Notes: generated by a model not told the origin, from the letters alone. Counted from the stretch's first letter, positions 9,729 through 17,618 are shown. The stretch is DNA of 35,346 nt from Planctomycetota bacterium (GCA_027622275.1 JAQBZB010000063.1:1-35346), one strand, 5' to 3'. Translations and numbers: made by a program.

Positions 9729-11371
9729 TTTTCGGCACCTTTGCTCGCGCCGAAATACGCTCCGGCCGCTGCCGGATGCAGTCGCGTCTCGGCATCGACC
9801 AGGAACGCACCAGCCGCCGCGACGCGGTCTCCGGCCAGTAACCCTTCCATCACCGAGTAATATCCGCCCGCCCGCGGCCCGAGCGTAACCGCCACGCCTT
9901 CAAACAGACCGGGCGTTCGTTCGATGTACACGACCTGCTGATCGCCCGTGTCGATGACCGCGCTCTCGGGAACTGCCAGCACACCGTCGACCGTCACCGC
10001 ACTCAACCGCGCCAAGTATTTTTCGGGGTCTTGCTTCAGCAAGTCTGGACAGCCCGCACAGCACAGGAACACGATCCGCTCACCGACGCTAGCCCGAATC
10101 GGCTGCCCCATGCTGCCGAGTTTGGCACCCGTGACAGGACAGATCTTTTGCTGCGCGATTAAGTCTGCATCGCTCAGCGCGGGCATTGCATCTTCATTAC
10201 GAGGGATGCTGGCGAATGGCTCGATCTCGCTGACCGGTGTCCTCAACAGGACGGTCGCATACATTCCGGGCTTCAGCAGATGGCCGGGGTTCTCTAACTC
10301 GAACCGCACGCGAATGGTACGCGTGGCGGTTTCCACATGCGGATGCACCAGCCCGACTTTGCCGGCGAAGACGTGGCCGGGCAGTCCTTCCAGTGTCGCC
10401 TCGACATCCTGACCGGGCCGGATTAGCGCCGCGTCTTCTTCGTAAACTTCCGCCTCGATCCAGAGGACCGTCAAGTCCGCCACTTCGAACAGCATCTGGC
10501 CCACTTCCAGTCGGTCGCCTTCGATCACCTCTTTCTGAAACACGTGCCCGGTGCGGGGCGCGCGGATGATCAACCGATCCTTGGCCTGACCGGACTTTTC
10601 GATGTCGTCGATTTCCTGTTCGGCAATCCCCAGCAACCGCAACCGTTCGTGGGCGATCTTGCTCAGCCCGGAATTGTCCCCCCGCGTGATCAGCAGTTCC
10701 CGCATCGCGTTGTACAGATCAGGACTGTAAATCTCCGCCAACGGTTCGCCCTCCCGCACTTCGGCGAATGACTTGTTGACGTGCAACTTCTCCAGGTAGC
10801 CAGCGACGCGCACCACCAGCCGCGTGAGCCGGCTCTCGTCGAACGTCACAAACCCCACCGTGCGGAGTTCTTTGACGAGCGGCCGATGCGTGACCTCGGC
10901 CGTTTCGATCCCCGCCAGCTGCACGCGATAGGGCGAAAGCTGTACGCGGCTGACCACGCCTTCGGGCAATGGCGACACCTCGCCTTTCGTTCGCTTTGAC
11001 AGGGGCATGCCGCAGATTGGACACTTGGGCGTCGCGCCGCCCGGGTCGGGCTTGTCGCGCACGACGCTGGGGTGCATCGGGCAATAAAACTCCTGGCCGG
11101 AGACGAGTTCGAATGGGGTACCCGCCGCCGGCCGCGTCCATTTGTCCCAGTGGTTTCTAATCGCGTCCCAGTAACCGATCAGCAAACCGATGCCGACGAG
11201 AATCGCGACGAACCGCAGCCGGATTTCGACCGCCCTGACCGCAAACAGTAGGCCGCGCCAGGCACCGGCTCGTGCCGGTTCGCCAATGAGTGCGGGCGAC
11301 GGGGCTCCGTCCGGCGCGGGTGAAGTGGAATCGTCGGGCTGGATTTCAAGAGGGCTTTGGTTTTCCGACAT
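9725..11371 (-). CDS. cusB: CusB-like RND periplasmic adaptor with two metal-binding modules
   Basis: This membrane-fusion protein links the inner-membrane pump to the outer-membrane duct and is expected to deliver metal to the pump. It has 548 residues: an N-terminal Pro-rich tail, one membrane anchor (about residues 50-68, RLRFVAILVGIGLLIGYW), then a heavy-metal-binding domain with CPMH (97-100) and CPICGM (117-122). Barrel-sandwich and hairpin parts of the HlyD/CusB type follow (ETAEVTHRPLVKELRTVGFV; GHVFQKEVIEGDRLEVGQML). A second Cys cluster occurs late: CPVTGAKLGSMG from about residue 411, and CCAGC at 437-441, resembling a YHS-like metal site. Enteric CusB lacks both modules. A purine-rich AAGGAAAGGG lies 13-22 bases before the ATG. 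The stop overlaps the start of the pump gene as ATGA. Confidence 0.92.
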   Translation of the reverse strand: MSENQSPLEIQPDDSTSPAPDGAPSPALIGEPARAGAWRGLLFAVRAVEIRLRFVAILVGIGLLIGYWDAIRNHWDKWTRPAAGTPFELVSGQEFYCPMHPSVVRDKPDPGGATPKCPICGMPLSKRTKGEVSPLPEGVVSRVQLSPYRVQLAGIETAEVTHRPLVKELRTVGFVTFDESRLTRLVVRVAGYLEKLHVNKSFAEVREGEPLAEIYSPDLYNAMRELLITRGDNSGLSKIAHERLRLLGIAEQEIDDIEKSGQAKDRLIIRAPRTGHVFQKEVIEGDRLEVGQMLFEVADLTVLWIEAEVYEEDAALIRPGQDVEATLEGLPGHVFAGKVGLVHPHVETATRTIRVRFELENPGHLLKPGMYATVLLRTPVSEIEPFASIPRNEDAMPALSDADLIAQQKICPVTGAKLGSMGQPIRASVGERIVFLCCAGCPDLLKQDPEKYLARLSAVTVDGVLAVPESAVIDTGDQQVVYIERTPGLFEGVAVTLGPRAGGYYSVMEGLLAGDRVAAAGAFLVDAETRLHPAAAGAYFGASKGAEK

Positions 11372-11604
11372 GGTGATTCACCGATCCCTTTCCTTGTTGA
11401 TAAGCGTTGGAGGTTTACCGATCCGTCACGGGTGCGCAGCCGACGATCAACCAACTGTCCGGCTCGTGGAAACAGCTGCGCCTTCACAGCGATTGCGTTG
11501 CCGACATTCATCGTGCGGAAGAATCCGGGCGACGATCGAAACGCACCCAGCAGCAGCTCGAACTTCCGTCACCCAGCGCGCGCAGAGATAGCGCCACGCT
11601 CACA

Positions 11605-12012
11605 TTAAGCGTTAATGCGGATGTGTTGAGTCTGAAGAGAAGACTCGGCAAGCGAGCGAGCGACGTCCAAGGACAGGCGTCGGAAATGCAAATCATCATG
11701 CGCGGTCGTGAATGGAATCAGCGAGTTGGCGAAGGCCAGAGCGAACGGATTTGTGCGCCCGTCCCGGTCGTCCCGCTGGTTCGGCACCGGCGGCTGCTCC
11801 TTGGCGGGTGCCTGCCGAGCGGCACAGCAGCCCATGCCACAGCACCTGCCGTCCTCTGTCCCGCAGCAGCACTTCGTCGCTGGCAACGCGGCGGCAACAA
11901 CTGGACCGCCATCCGCATGGACGATCACCCGCGGAAACAACCCCATCAGGCTCAGGCTGACAATCAAGCTGGCCACGGCAACCCAGCGCATTTTGCAGTA
12001 GGTACGATACAT
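11605..12012 (-). CDS. Small exported Cys-rich protein heading the metal-export locus
   Basis: This 135-residue protein begins with an N-terminal hydrophobic segment (WVAVASLIVSLSLMGLF) consistent with a signal peptide or anchor. A short cluster of nine cysteines follows at about residues 48-63 (CCCGTEDGRCCGMGCCAA). After it come a Pro/Arg-rich polar linker and a C-terminal region with no clear domain. The clustered Cys pairs suggest binding of a soft metal such as Cu, Ag or Zn, which fits its place as the first minus-strand gene before the CusB/CusA/TolC genes. A 233-base gap without a recognisable gene separates it from CusB. The ATG used here lies 8 bases after a perfect TATAAT, so the mRNA may be leaderless. 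An in-frame ATG at codon 8 has no better ribosome site. The function is unknown; metal chaperone or sensor is inference. Confidence 0.7.
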   Translation of the reverse strand: MYRTYCKMRWVAVASLIVSLSLMGLFPRVIVHADGGPVVAAALPATKCCCGTEDGRCCGMGCCAARQAPAKEQPPVPNQRDDRDGRTNPFALAFANSLIPFTTAHDDLHFRRLSLDVARSLAESSLQTQHIRINA

Positions 12013-12020
12013 GATTTAAG

Positions 12021-12026
12021 ATTATA
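12021..12026 (-). promoter_or_regulatory. Predicted -10 box TATAAT for the Cys-rich gene
   Basis: On the minus strand GCTATAATC ends 8 bases before the ATG at 12012. A start site about 7 bases past the box would leave almost no leader. No good -35 box is visible 16-18 bases upstream, so activation by a metal-responsive regulator is possible. The same arrangement precedes corA. Confidence 0.5.
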
Positions 12027-12194
12027 GCATCCGATTGCAGGGATTCGAGAGATGAATGACAGGCGAACCGCGTGCGCTACGAATAAGCCGTCCTACGACC
12101 CGCTGAGTGTCTTTCTATTGGGCTTGCACAAGTTGCCAAGACGGAATGCACGCTTTTACAGGAATTCGATCAGAAACCTCACAGAAACCACCCC

Positions 12195-12995
12195 ATGTTC
12201 CTCTCGTGGCTAAAACGACGGCGGAGAAGGCGGCTGCTGGCTCAGCCGTTTCCCGACCAGCGGGCGGAGATCCTCGGCCACAACGTGTTCCACTACGGAC
12301 ACCTGTCAAAATCGGAGCAGGCCAAGCTGCGTGACGATCTGCGTATCCTCGTCGCTGAAAAGAACTGGGAAGGCTGTGGCGGGTTGGTGATGACCGATGA
12401 AATCAAAGTTACCATCGCCGCGCAGGCCGCGTTACTGCTGGTCGGATTCGAGGACGAGTACTTCGACATGGTGCAATCAATTCTGGTCTACCCCGACGCC
12501 TACGTCGCACCGGACCAGACAATCACCAAGGGCGGTGTGGTGCTGGACGGCGATTCGCATCGCGAGGGCGAAGCCTGGTATCGCGGCCCGGTGATTCTGT
12601 CGTGGGCCGACGCGTTGGCCGGTGGCCGGCATGAAGCTGACGGCGACAATCTGGTACTGCATGAATTCGCCCATCAACTCGACATGCAAAACGGCCGCTC
12701 GGCCGACGGCACGCCGCCACTCGCCACGCGTCAGCAACACGACCGCTGGCAAGAGGTCATAACCGCCGAGTTCCATCGGCTGGAACGCGACTGCCGCCAC
12801 GGTCGTCGAACTCTGCTGGACTGCTACGGCACGGAGAACATGAGCGAGTTCTTCGCCGTCAGCACCGAATGCTTCTTCGAACAGCCGACCGACATGTTGC
12901 AGCATCACCCGCAGCTGTACGACATCCTCCGCGACTTCTACCGCCAAGACCCGGCGCAACGCATGGACAGTCCGGGGCAAGGAAGTGCAACGTGA
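12195..12995 (+). CDS. mtfA: MtfA-family zinc-dependent peptidase
   Basis: This 266-residue cytoplasmic protein is almost the same length as E. coli MtfA (265), a zinc aminopeptidase-like protein that interacts with the glucose-repressor Mlc. The zinc signature HEFAHQLD is at residues 156-163 (His156, Glu157, His160). The third ligand is the Glu of SEFFAVSTECFFE at about residue 218. The upstream family blocks GCGGLVMTDEIKVTIAAQAALLL and VQSILVYPDAYV are also clear. The N-terminus FLSWLKRRRRRR is strongly basic, as in relatives. No Mlc/DgsA homologue is visible nearby, so the regulatory partner is unknown and general peptidase activity is the safer call. It is divergent from the metal-export locus across a 182-base gap. 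No strong ribosome site is visible before the ATG. Confidence 0.93.
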   Translation: MFLSWLKRRRRRRLLAQPFPDQRAEILGHNVFHYGHLSKSEQAKLRDDLRILVAEKNWEGCGGLVMTDEIKVTIAAQAALLLVGFEDEYFDMVQSILVYPDAYVAPDQTITKGGVVLDGDSHREGEAWYRGPVILSWADALAGGRHEADGDNLVLHEFAHQLDMQNGRSADGTPPLATRQQHDRWQEVITAEFHRLERDCRHGRRTLLDCYGTENMSEFFAVSTECFFEQPTDMLQHHPQLYDILRDFYRQDPAQRMDSPGQGSAT

Positions 12996-13053
12996 GGGTA
13001 GCATATTCACTATAAGCTCCCCAAATCTCCAGGCTGTGTTGGTTGGCTCCCGG

Positions 13054-13083
13054 TTGAGAGTGAATGCAGCTGCATCGTATACT
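13054..13083 (+). promoter_or_regulatory. Sigma70-like promoter of the KGGVGR cassette
   Basis: TTGAGA (13054-13059) and TATACT (13078-13083) are separated by 18 bases, matching four and five of the six consensus positions. Transcription would start near 13090, which argues against a TTG start there and for the ATG at 13129. It sits in the 133-base gap after mtfA, so the cassette appears to have its own promoter. Confidence 0.55.
13064..13075. promoter_or_regulatory. Perfect 12-base palindrome in the promoter spacer, candidate operator
   Basis: ATGCAGCTGCAT is a perfect palindrome lying wholly between the -35 and -10 boxes. A repressor bound here would block RNA polymerase. The regulator is unknown; none of the cassette proteins has an obvious helix-turn-helix that I can see. 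Confidence 0.4.
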
Positions 13084-13128
13084 TGATGGTTGAGCGCTAC
13101 GGCAGATTATCGTAAGAAGTTACAAGCC

Positions 13129-13974
13129 ATGCCCGTCTTCACCAATCTCGACGAACGGATCGAACGGCCACCGTTCGATGGCGATGCGTATCGAAGTCGA
13201 TTGCCGGCAGCACAGACCGCAGCCGCGCTAATTCATCTGGTCCATGTTACTGCCGCGCCGCACGATCCGACAAAGTGGAGTGCTTTCGTTTCGATTCTGA
13301 CCAATCCTCCTCACGAGATTCCCACGTCGGTGGACGCCGCCTATTGCAGCGACCCGACCCGCACAGCGGAAGACTTGTTGGGCTACGCACGATCGGTTTA
13401 CTTTTATGCTGGGCGAGCGCATCCAAGCTTCGGTAATTTCGCCCTAGCGTTTGACTCCAACTGCCAACAGGGACGCACCGGTTCGGCGACTCCGTTTGAT
13501 ACCGGAGGATTCGTTTGCCAGCCGACGCCTCACATCAAAGTTCGTCTGCTACCGAACGACGACCTGTCGCAGCGTGTCGCTTACTGTAACAGCTCAAACT
13601 TGACACTTGCCGAGTGGCGTGACGTGTTCGCCCGCATTCTGGCCGCATACTTTGACGAGCTGTCGGAATACTGGACCGGCAGCCCCGCACCGCATGATCC
13701 GGAAGGGCTGTACGAGTTAAACGATGCCTGGCGCTGTTGGGCTTTTGAAGTTCGCCTCTACGAACCGCAGCCGATCCACGACCGCGTCGCATGGTGTGCA
13801 GACGAGAGTGTTATGCATGAACTGTTCCGGTTACACCGTACCGAACCGATTACACCGGGTGCATCACGGCCCGTGAACAAGTTTCTGAACGATGTGCCTG
13901 CGCTGGAACCAACGGGAACACCGTTCTTCTGCAAGGCTGCCGAGAATTGGGTAAGGGAGCAGTTAGGAATATGA
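13129..13974 (+). CDS. Unrecognised protein, first gene of the KGGVGR cassette
   Basis: From the ATG at 13129 this is a 281-residue protein; a TTG at 13090 would add 13 residues but sits at the predicted transcription start. I recognise no family. There is no signal peptide or membrane segment, so it is probably cytoplasmic. The centre looks most like a conserved core: VYFYAGRAHPSFGNFALAF followed by ATPFDTGGF, with aromatic, Gly and Asp positions suggesting an enzyme or ligand-binding fold. Seven or so cysteines are spread through the chain without a paired metal motif. The C-terminal half is helical, with many Trp and Tyr residues (WRDVFARILAAYFDELSEYW). Its stop codon overlaps the start of the next gene as ATGA, so the two products are probably made in fixed ratio. 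An enzyme or effector role is speculation. Confidence 0.8.
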   Translation: MPVFTNLDERIERPPFDGDAYRSRLPAAQTAAALIHLVHVTAAPHDPTKWSAFVSILTNPPHEIPTSVDAAYCSDPTRTAEDLLGYARSVYFYAGRAHPSFGNFALAFDSNCQQGRTGSATPFDTGGFVCQPTPHIKVRLLPNDDLSQRVAYCNSSNLTLAEWRDVFARILAAYFDELSEYWTGSPAPHDPEGLYELNDAWRCWAFEVRLYEPQPIHDRVAWCADESVMHELFRLHRTEPITPGASRPVNKFLNDVPALEPTGTPFFCKAAENWVREQLGI

Positions 13975-14789
13975 AAGAATTGTCAGCAATTGATCTGGAA
14001 ATCGTTGGCTTCAATGGCGCTCCGTTGGTGGAATGTGGTCGAGCGCTGCCAATTGCGCGGCGCAAGTCGGACGGAACGCACGCCGTGCTGGACCTGAGCG
14101 ATGGTGTGGCCCGGCTCAATTGGCACAGCGAAGGTGAGGCAGCGGCTCTACTCGCCAATGGGCGTTGGACCAAGCTTGAAAAGAGCGTATTTGTTCCGCA
14201 GTCGTGCTGTGAGGGAGCAGGCCAGTTCGTCAACCAACCGATGGTAATCTACGCAGACGAATCGATGCTCGACACCGCCGATCGTTTGCCGCGCCCACCA
14301 ATGCCATCGGGCGAGTATATGATTTGGCGGCGGCTGCAATCACATCCAGAAACCGTACAGGCGGCATGCGGATCGGCCGAGACGGTCGAAAAACTACTGG
14401 ACGATTGGGGCGCAGCACTGCTAAAACGGTTTGACGCCATGTACCGAATCGGGCGCGATGACGAGTACCTGAAACGGATCGCCGACTTTGCTTTGTGCGC
14501 CGCCAGAAACAAGGATCTGCGCTGGCGCGCCTATAGCTATTTCGCAACTGTCCGAGAATCGGTCCGGATGCGAGACACATTTGCCACGTTTATACAGCGC
14601 GAGTTTCCCGCGGCGAACTTGGAAGATTTCATGAATATGGCGGCCGACCTGAAAGCCTGGCTGGGCCACGTTGCGCCGCTGGCTTCGCAACCCGGGCCGC
14701 CGTCGTCCGAGCCGTCCAGTGCGTTACCCAAAGTGCGGGGAATGGCCAGGGCAAGGCGAGATTCCGAAGATGAGCTATTTGCCAAATGA
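13971..14789 (+). CDS. Unrecognised protein, second gene of the KGGVGR cassette
   Basis: This 272-residue protein uses the ATG at 13971, preceded by AAGGGAG and AGGA; an upstream TTG is unlikely. No family is recognised. Residues 1-75 look beta-rich (LSAIDLEIVGFNGAPLVECG; GTHAVLDLSDGVARLNW). A middle part contains CCEGAGQFVNQPMVIYADES. From about residue 125 to 235 it is helical (ETVEKLLDDWGAALLKRFDA; DLRWRAYSYFATVRESVRM). A Pro/Ser-rich tail ends in basic and acidic residues. There is no signal peptide or membrane segment. Both ends are coupled: its ATG overlaps the stop of the first gene and its stop overlaps the start of the ATPase gene. This suggests a linker or adaptor acting with both partners, which is inferred from gene order only. 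Confidence 0.8.
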   Translation: MKELSAIDLEIVGFNGAPLVECGRALPIARRKSDGTHAVLDLSDGVARLNWHSEGEAAALLANGRWTKLEKSVFVPQSCCEGAGQFVNQPMVIYADESMLDTADRLPRPPMPSGEYMIWRRLQSHPETVQAACGSAETVEKLLDDWGAALLKRFDAMYRIGRDDEYLKRIADFALCAARNKDLRWRAYSYFATVRESVRMRDTFATFIQREFPAANLEDFMNMAADLKAWLGHVAPLASQPGPPSSEPSSALPKVRGMARARRDSEDELFAK

Positions 14790-16612
14790 GTGATTTCCCT
14801 CAAGTCTTCACGTTCTACAGCTTCAAAGGCGGCGTCGGCCGCAGCATGGCGGTGCTGAACGTCGCCTACGCGCTGGCAGGTCGAGGGCGGAACGTGCTGG
14901 TGCTGGACATGGATCTGGAAGCACCAGGATTGAGTGGGTTTCTCCGTCGCAAAGAGGAAATCGGCATGCTTGCCGACTGCGACATTATTGACCTCGTCCA
15001 GTGGGCTGCCCAGTTCGCTGCGGCGCGACAGGCCGGCGCAAAACCGGGCCGATCGGCGCTGCCGCCTCTGACGGATTACGTGGTGAGCGTCCTCCCAGAA
15101 AAACTCGAGCCGATCCGGCCCAAACGCGGGGAACTCGGGCGCGTGGATGTGATCCCAGTCGACGACCGGGAAGACCGCGACTATTACGGCCGGCTGACAA
15201 AATTGGGCATCGGCAGCTTCAATCACGAAACGCTCCGACAAATCGGCAGCGTGCTGAACGTCTGGCTGAAGAGCCGGGAGTTTGCGGTCGAGGTGCCGGA
15301 ATACTACGGTTCGGCGGGCGAGCGCACGGCCAAATACGACTACGTGCTCGTCGACAGCCGAACCGGCGTAACGGAGATTGGCGGACTGTGTATCGGGCCG
15401 CTTTCGGATCACCTGCTGGTATTTACGGCGTTGAACGACCAGAACATCGCGGGCACGAGTCACTTCTTGCGTGAGGTCGGTGTCCCAGCGGATAGCGATG
15501 CCAAACCGGCGACGAGCGAGGAGCAGGGGGCACGCACCGAAAGACTCGGCCCAAAGCCCACGATGATTGTTGCCACACCGGTCCCCAGCGGCGAGTTGGA
15601 GATAAAAAAAGAGAGGCTGGACGAGTTGCGTCGAATGGTTGGCACCGTCGTTTGCCAGCTCTCATACCATCCGCAGTTGGCTCTGATGGAAACCGTTTTC
15701 GTTCGCAACTATCCCAAAGAATACTTGGCGCTGGAGTACAACGACCTGGTGGATCGGCTGATGCGTCAGGCAAAGGACGCTACGGATTTCGACGTGGTCG
15801 ACTTCTTCACCGAATTCCAAAAGTCGAACCGAAACAAACAGCGGGAGTTGGCGAAGCAAGCTATCCGATATTCTTCGACCTCCGGCGGTTTGACCTGGCC
15901 CTTGCACTTAATCCTGGCGAATCTATCGCCTGACTCCATTACGGACGACACCGATTTCGTTCTGCTCGACCGGATTTGTCGCATACTCGCGGGACACAAG
16001 GAGGATGTGGACTATGACGCAACCAACCAATGGGCCAACGTCCTTTCAGCATGGGCTCTGCATTCGACGCAGCCTGACCTGCGTGCGATCCGGTTCGATG
16101 CCGCAATGATCCGCTACGCCCAGATCGTGGACGCTGACGATGCGACGTCCAAACAAAAGGCCACGGCGCTTGTCAACCGCGGCTTTCGGAAAGGCCAGTT
16201 GGAGGACCACGAAGGCGCGATCGCCGACTACACGGCCGTGCTGGAGATGCCCGACGCACCGGCCGAGCAAAAGGCCCAGGCGCTTTCTAATCGTGGTTGG
16301 CGTAAGCATCTTTTATCGCAACTTCCCGAGGCCATCGCGGACTTTCGAGAGGCGATTTCAATCGACGAGACAATGTGTTCGGCTCACGGGAATCTCGCCA
16401 TCACGCTCCTCGTCGGCGGCCAAGCTGAAGAAGGACTTGCCACGTACGACCATGCGTTTGCGTTGGCAACGCTTGAAGATGTTGCCGACATGGAACAGGA
16501 CTTGACCGAGGCACTCGAAAAACAAGATTCAATTCCCGGGGCCGACGAAGTTCGCAAACGACTGGCCCAACGACGCGCCGAACTAGAGAACGAGCCTCGG
16601 CCGGATTCTTGA
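14786..16612 (+). CDS. KGGVGR-motif P-loop ATPase with C-terminal TPRs
   Basis: This 608-residue protein starts FTFYSFKGGVGRSMAVLNVA, a SIMIBI-class (MinD/ParA-like) P-loop. The usual GK[ST] lysine is replaced by Arg19, while the signature Lys14 is kept. DMDLEAPGL (Asp41, Asp43) follows, and the Walker B strand is VLVDSRTG (Asp190). Residues about 1-330 form the ATPase. About 330-450 is a helical linker, and about 455-565 carries TPR-like repeats: two 37-residue units with NRGFRKGQLEDHEGAIADY and NRGWRKHLLSQLPEAIADF, then a third. This architecture is known from KGGVGR-variant ATPases, including TPR proteins of actinobacterial FxSxx-COOH clusters. It is not a chromosome-partition ParA: there is no ParB neighbour and the TPRs point to protein recognition. 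It ends only 23 bases from the convergent corA stop. Confidence 0.88.
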   Translation: MSDFPQVFTFYSFKGGVGRSMAVLNVAYALAGRGRNVLVLDMDLEAPGLSGFLRRKEEIGMLADCDIIDLVQWAAQFAAARQAGAKPGRSALPPLTDYVVSVLPEKLEPIRPKRGELGRVDVIPVDDREDRDYYGRLTKLGIGSFNHETLRQIGSVLNVWLKSREFAVEVPEYYGSAGERTAKYDYVLVDSRTGVTEIGGLCIGPLSDHLLVFTALNDQNIAGTSHFLREVGVPADSDAKPATSEEQGARTERLGPKPTMIVATPVPSGELEIKKERLDELRRMVGTVVCQLSYHPQLALMETVFVRNYPKEYLALEYNDLVDRLMRQAKDATDFDVVDFFTEFQKSNRNKQRELAKQAIRYSSTSGGLTWPLHLILANLSPDSITDDTDFVLLDRICRILAGHKEDVDYDATNQWANVLSAWALHSTQPDLRAIRFDAAMIRYAQIVDADDATSKQKATALVNRGFRKGQLEDHEGAIADYTAVLEMPDAPAEQKAQALSNRGWRKHLLSQLPEAIADFREAISIDETMCSAHGNLAITLLVGGQAEEGLATYDHAFALATLEDVADMEQDLTEALEKQDSIPGADEVRKRLAQRRAELENEPRPDS

Positions 16613-16635
16613 AGTAGTTGTAGGCCGGAACCATC

Positions 16636-17610
16636 TCACAACCACCTGCGGCGGCGGAAGTAGACGAGGAGGAAGCCGGCGATGATGAGCATGCCTGACA
16701 GTACTCCCCAAAAACTGGCCGGGTGATTCTGCGGCGGCCAGAGTGGCAGGTTCATGCCGTAGATGCCGGCGATCAAAGTCAGCGGCAGCAGGATGCCGGC
16801 GTAGAGCGTTAGCACTTTCATGATCTCGTTGGTCCGCCGCGTCAGTCCCGCGTGGTAGTTGTCGCGGATGCTGACGATCGTCTCGCGCAAGCTGTCCACC
16901 GAGTCGATCACCTGGCTGAGATGATCGCAGACGTGAGAAAACTGCTGGCCCAGCGTCTCCGACACAAAGTCGTACTCGCCCTTAGCCACGGGTTGCAGCA
17001 AGTGCCGCTGTGCCACCGCCAGCCGCCGCAATTCCAACAAATCGCGGCGCACCTCGGCGACTTGTTCCAACACTTCTTCGTCCACGTCCATGTCGAACGA
17101 CCGCTCTTCCAAGGCTTCTAGGCGATCCTCGTACCGGTCGATGACACTCAAGTAGTAATCGACGATTGTGTCGATGATCTCGAACAGCACGACGTCGACG
17201 CCGCGAACGAGCAAGGTTTCGGGATGGCGGCCACAGCGAGCCCGGACTTGGCGAACGCTCAACAGCGGGTGCCGTCCGACGGTGATCAGAAACCGCGTGC
17301 CGCAAAATGCCGCCAGTTTGTGCGGGTCAAGATCTTCCTGCTCCTTTAGGCCGTGCAGTCCGTACAGGACCAAAAAGATGTAGCTCTCGAATTCGTCCAC
17401 GCGGGGCTGTTGTTCCCCGTGCAGGCAGTCCTCCAAGGCTTCATCATCCAGGGCGATGATTTGGTTCAACCGCTGCAAGTCTTCCTCCGACGGAGATTCC
17501 AGATCAACCCACACACGCACGTCGCTCTGCGTCCACAGTTCCGCCAGATCTTCGAGCGACTTCAGTGGCCGGCATTCGTTCCCCGGCAGCAGTGCGAATC
17601 CAATTGCCAT
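16636..17610 (-). CDS. corA: CorA-family magnesium/divalent cation channel
   Basis: This inner-membrane pentameric channel for Mg2+ (also Co2+ or Ni2+) is encoded as 324 residues, typical for CorA. It has an N-terminal alpha/beta cytoplasmic domain, a long stalk helix (LLELRRLAVAQRHLLQPVA; TNEIMKVLTLYAGILLPLTL) and two C-terminal membrane helices. The signature YGMNLP has Gly285-Met286-Asn287 at the pore mouth. A basic tail (FRRRRW) follows the last helix. The gene starts 69 bases after the glutamate dehydrogenase stop but has its own TATAAT box in that gap, 8 bases before the ATG and without a ribosome site, so the message may be leaderless. Nothing is missing from the family signature. Confidence 0.95.
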   Translation of the reverse strand: MAIGFALLPGNECRPLKSLEDLAELWTQSDVRVWVDLESPSEEDLQRLNQIIALDDEALEDCLHGEQQPRVDEFESYIFLVLYGLHGLKEQEDLDPHKLAAFCGTRFLITVGRHPLLSVRQVRARCGRHPETLLVRGVDVVLFEIIDTIVDYYLSVIDRYEDRLEALEERSFDMDVDEEVLEQVAEVRRDLLELRRLAVAQRHLLQPVAKGEYDFVSETLGQQFSHVCDHLSQVIDSVDSLRETIVSIRDNYHAGLTRRTNEIMKVLTLYAGILLPLTLIAGIYGMNLPLWPPQNHPASFWGVLSGMLIIAGFLLVYFRRRRWL

Positions 17611-17618
17611 GTTGAGCG

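Noticed and set aside
13129-13974. Reading the first cassette protein as an ADP-ribosyltransferase toxin
   Set aside because: YFYAGR and the following core have a passing likeness, but I cannot identify a convincing R-S-E or H-Y-E set of residues.
14786-16612. Reading the cassette ATPase as a ParA partition protein
   Set aside because: No ParB or centromere-like repeats are nearby, the P-loop is KGGVGR rather than KGGVGK, and the C-terminus is TPR-like.
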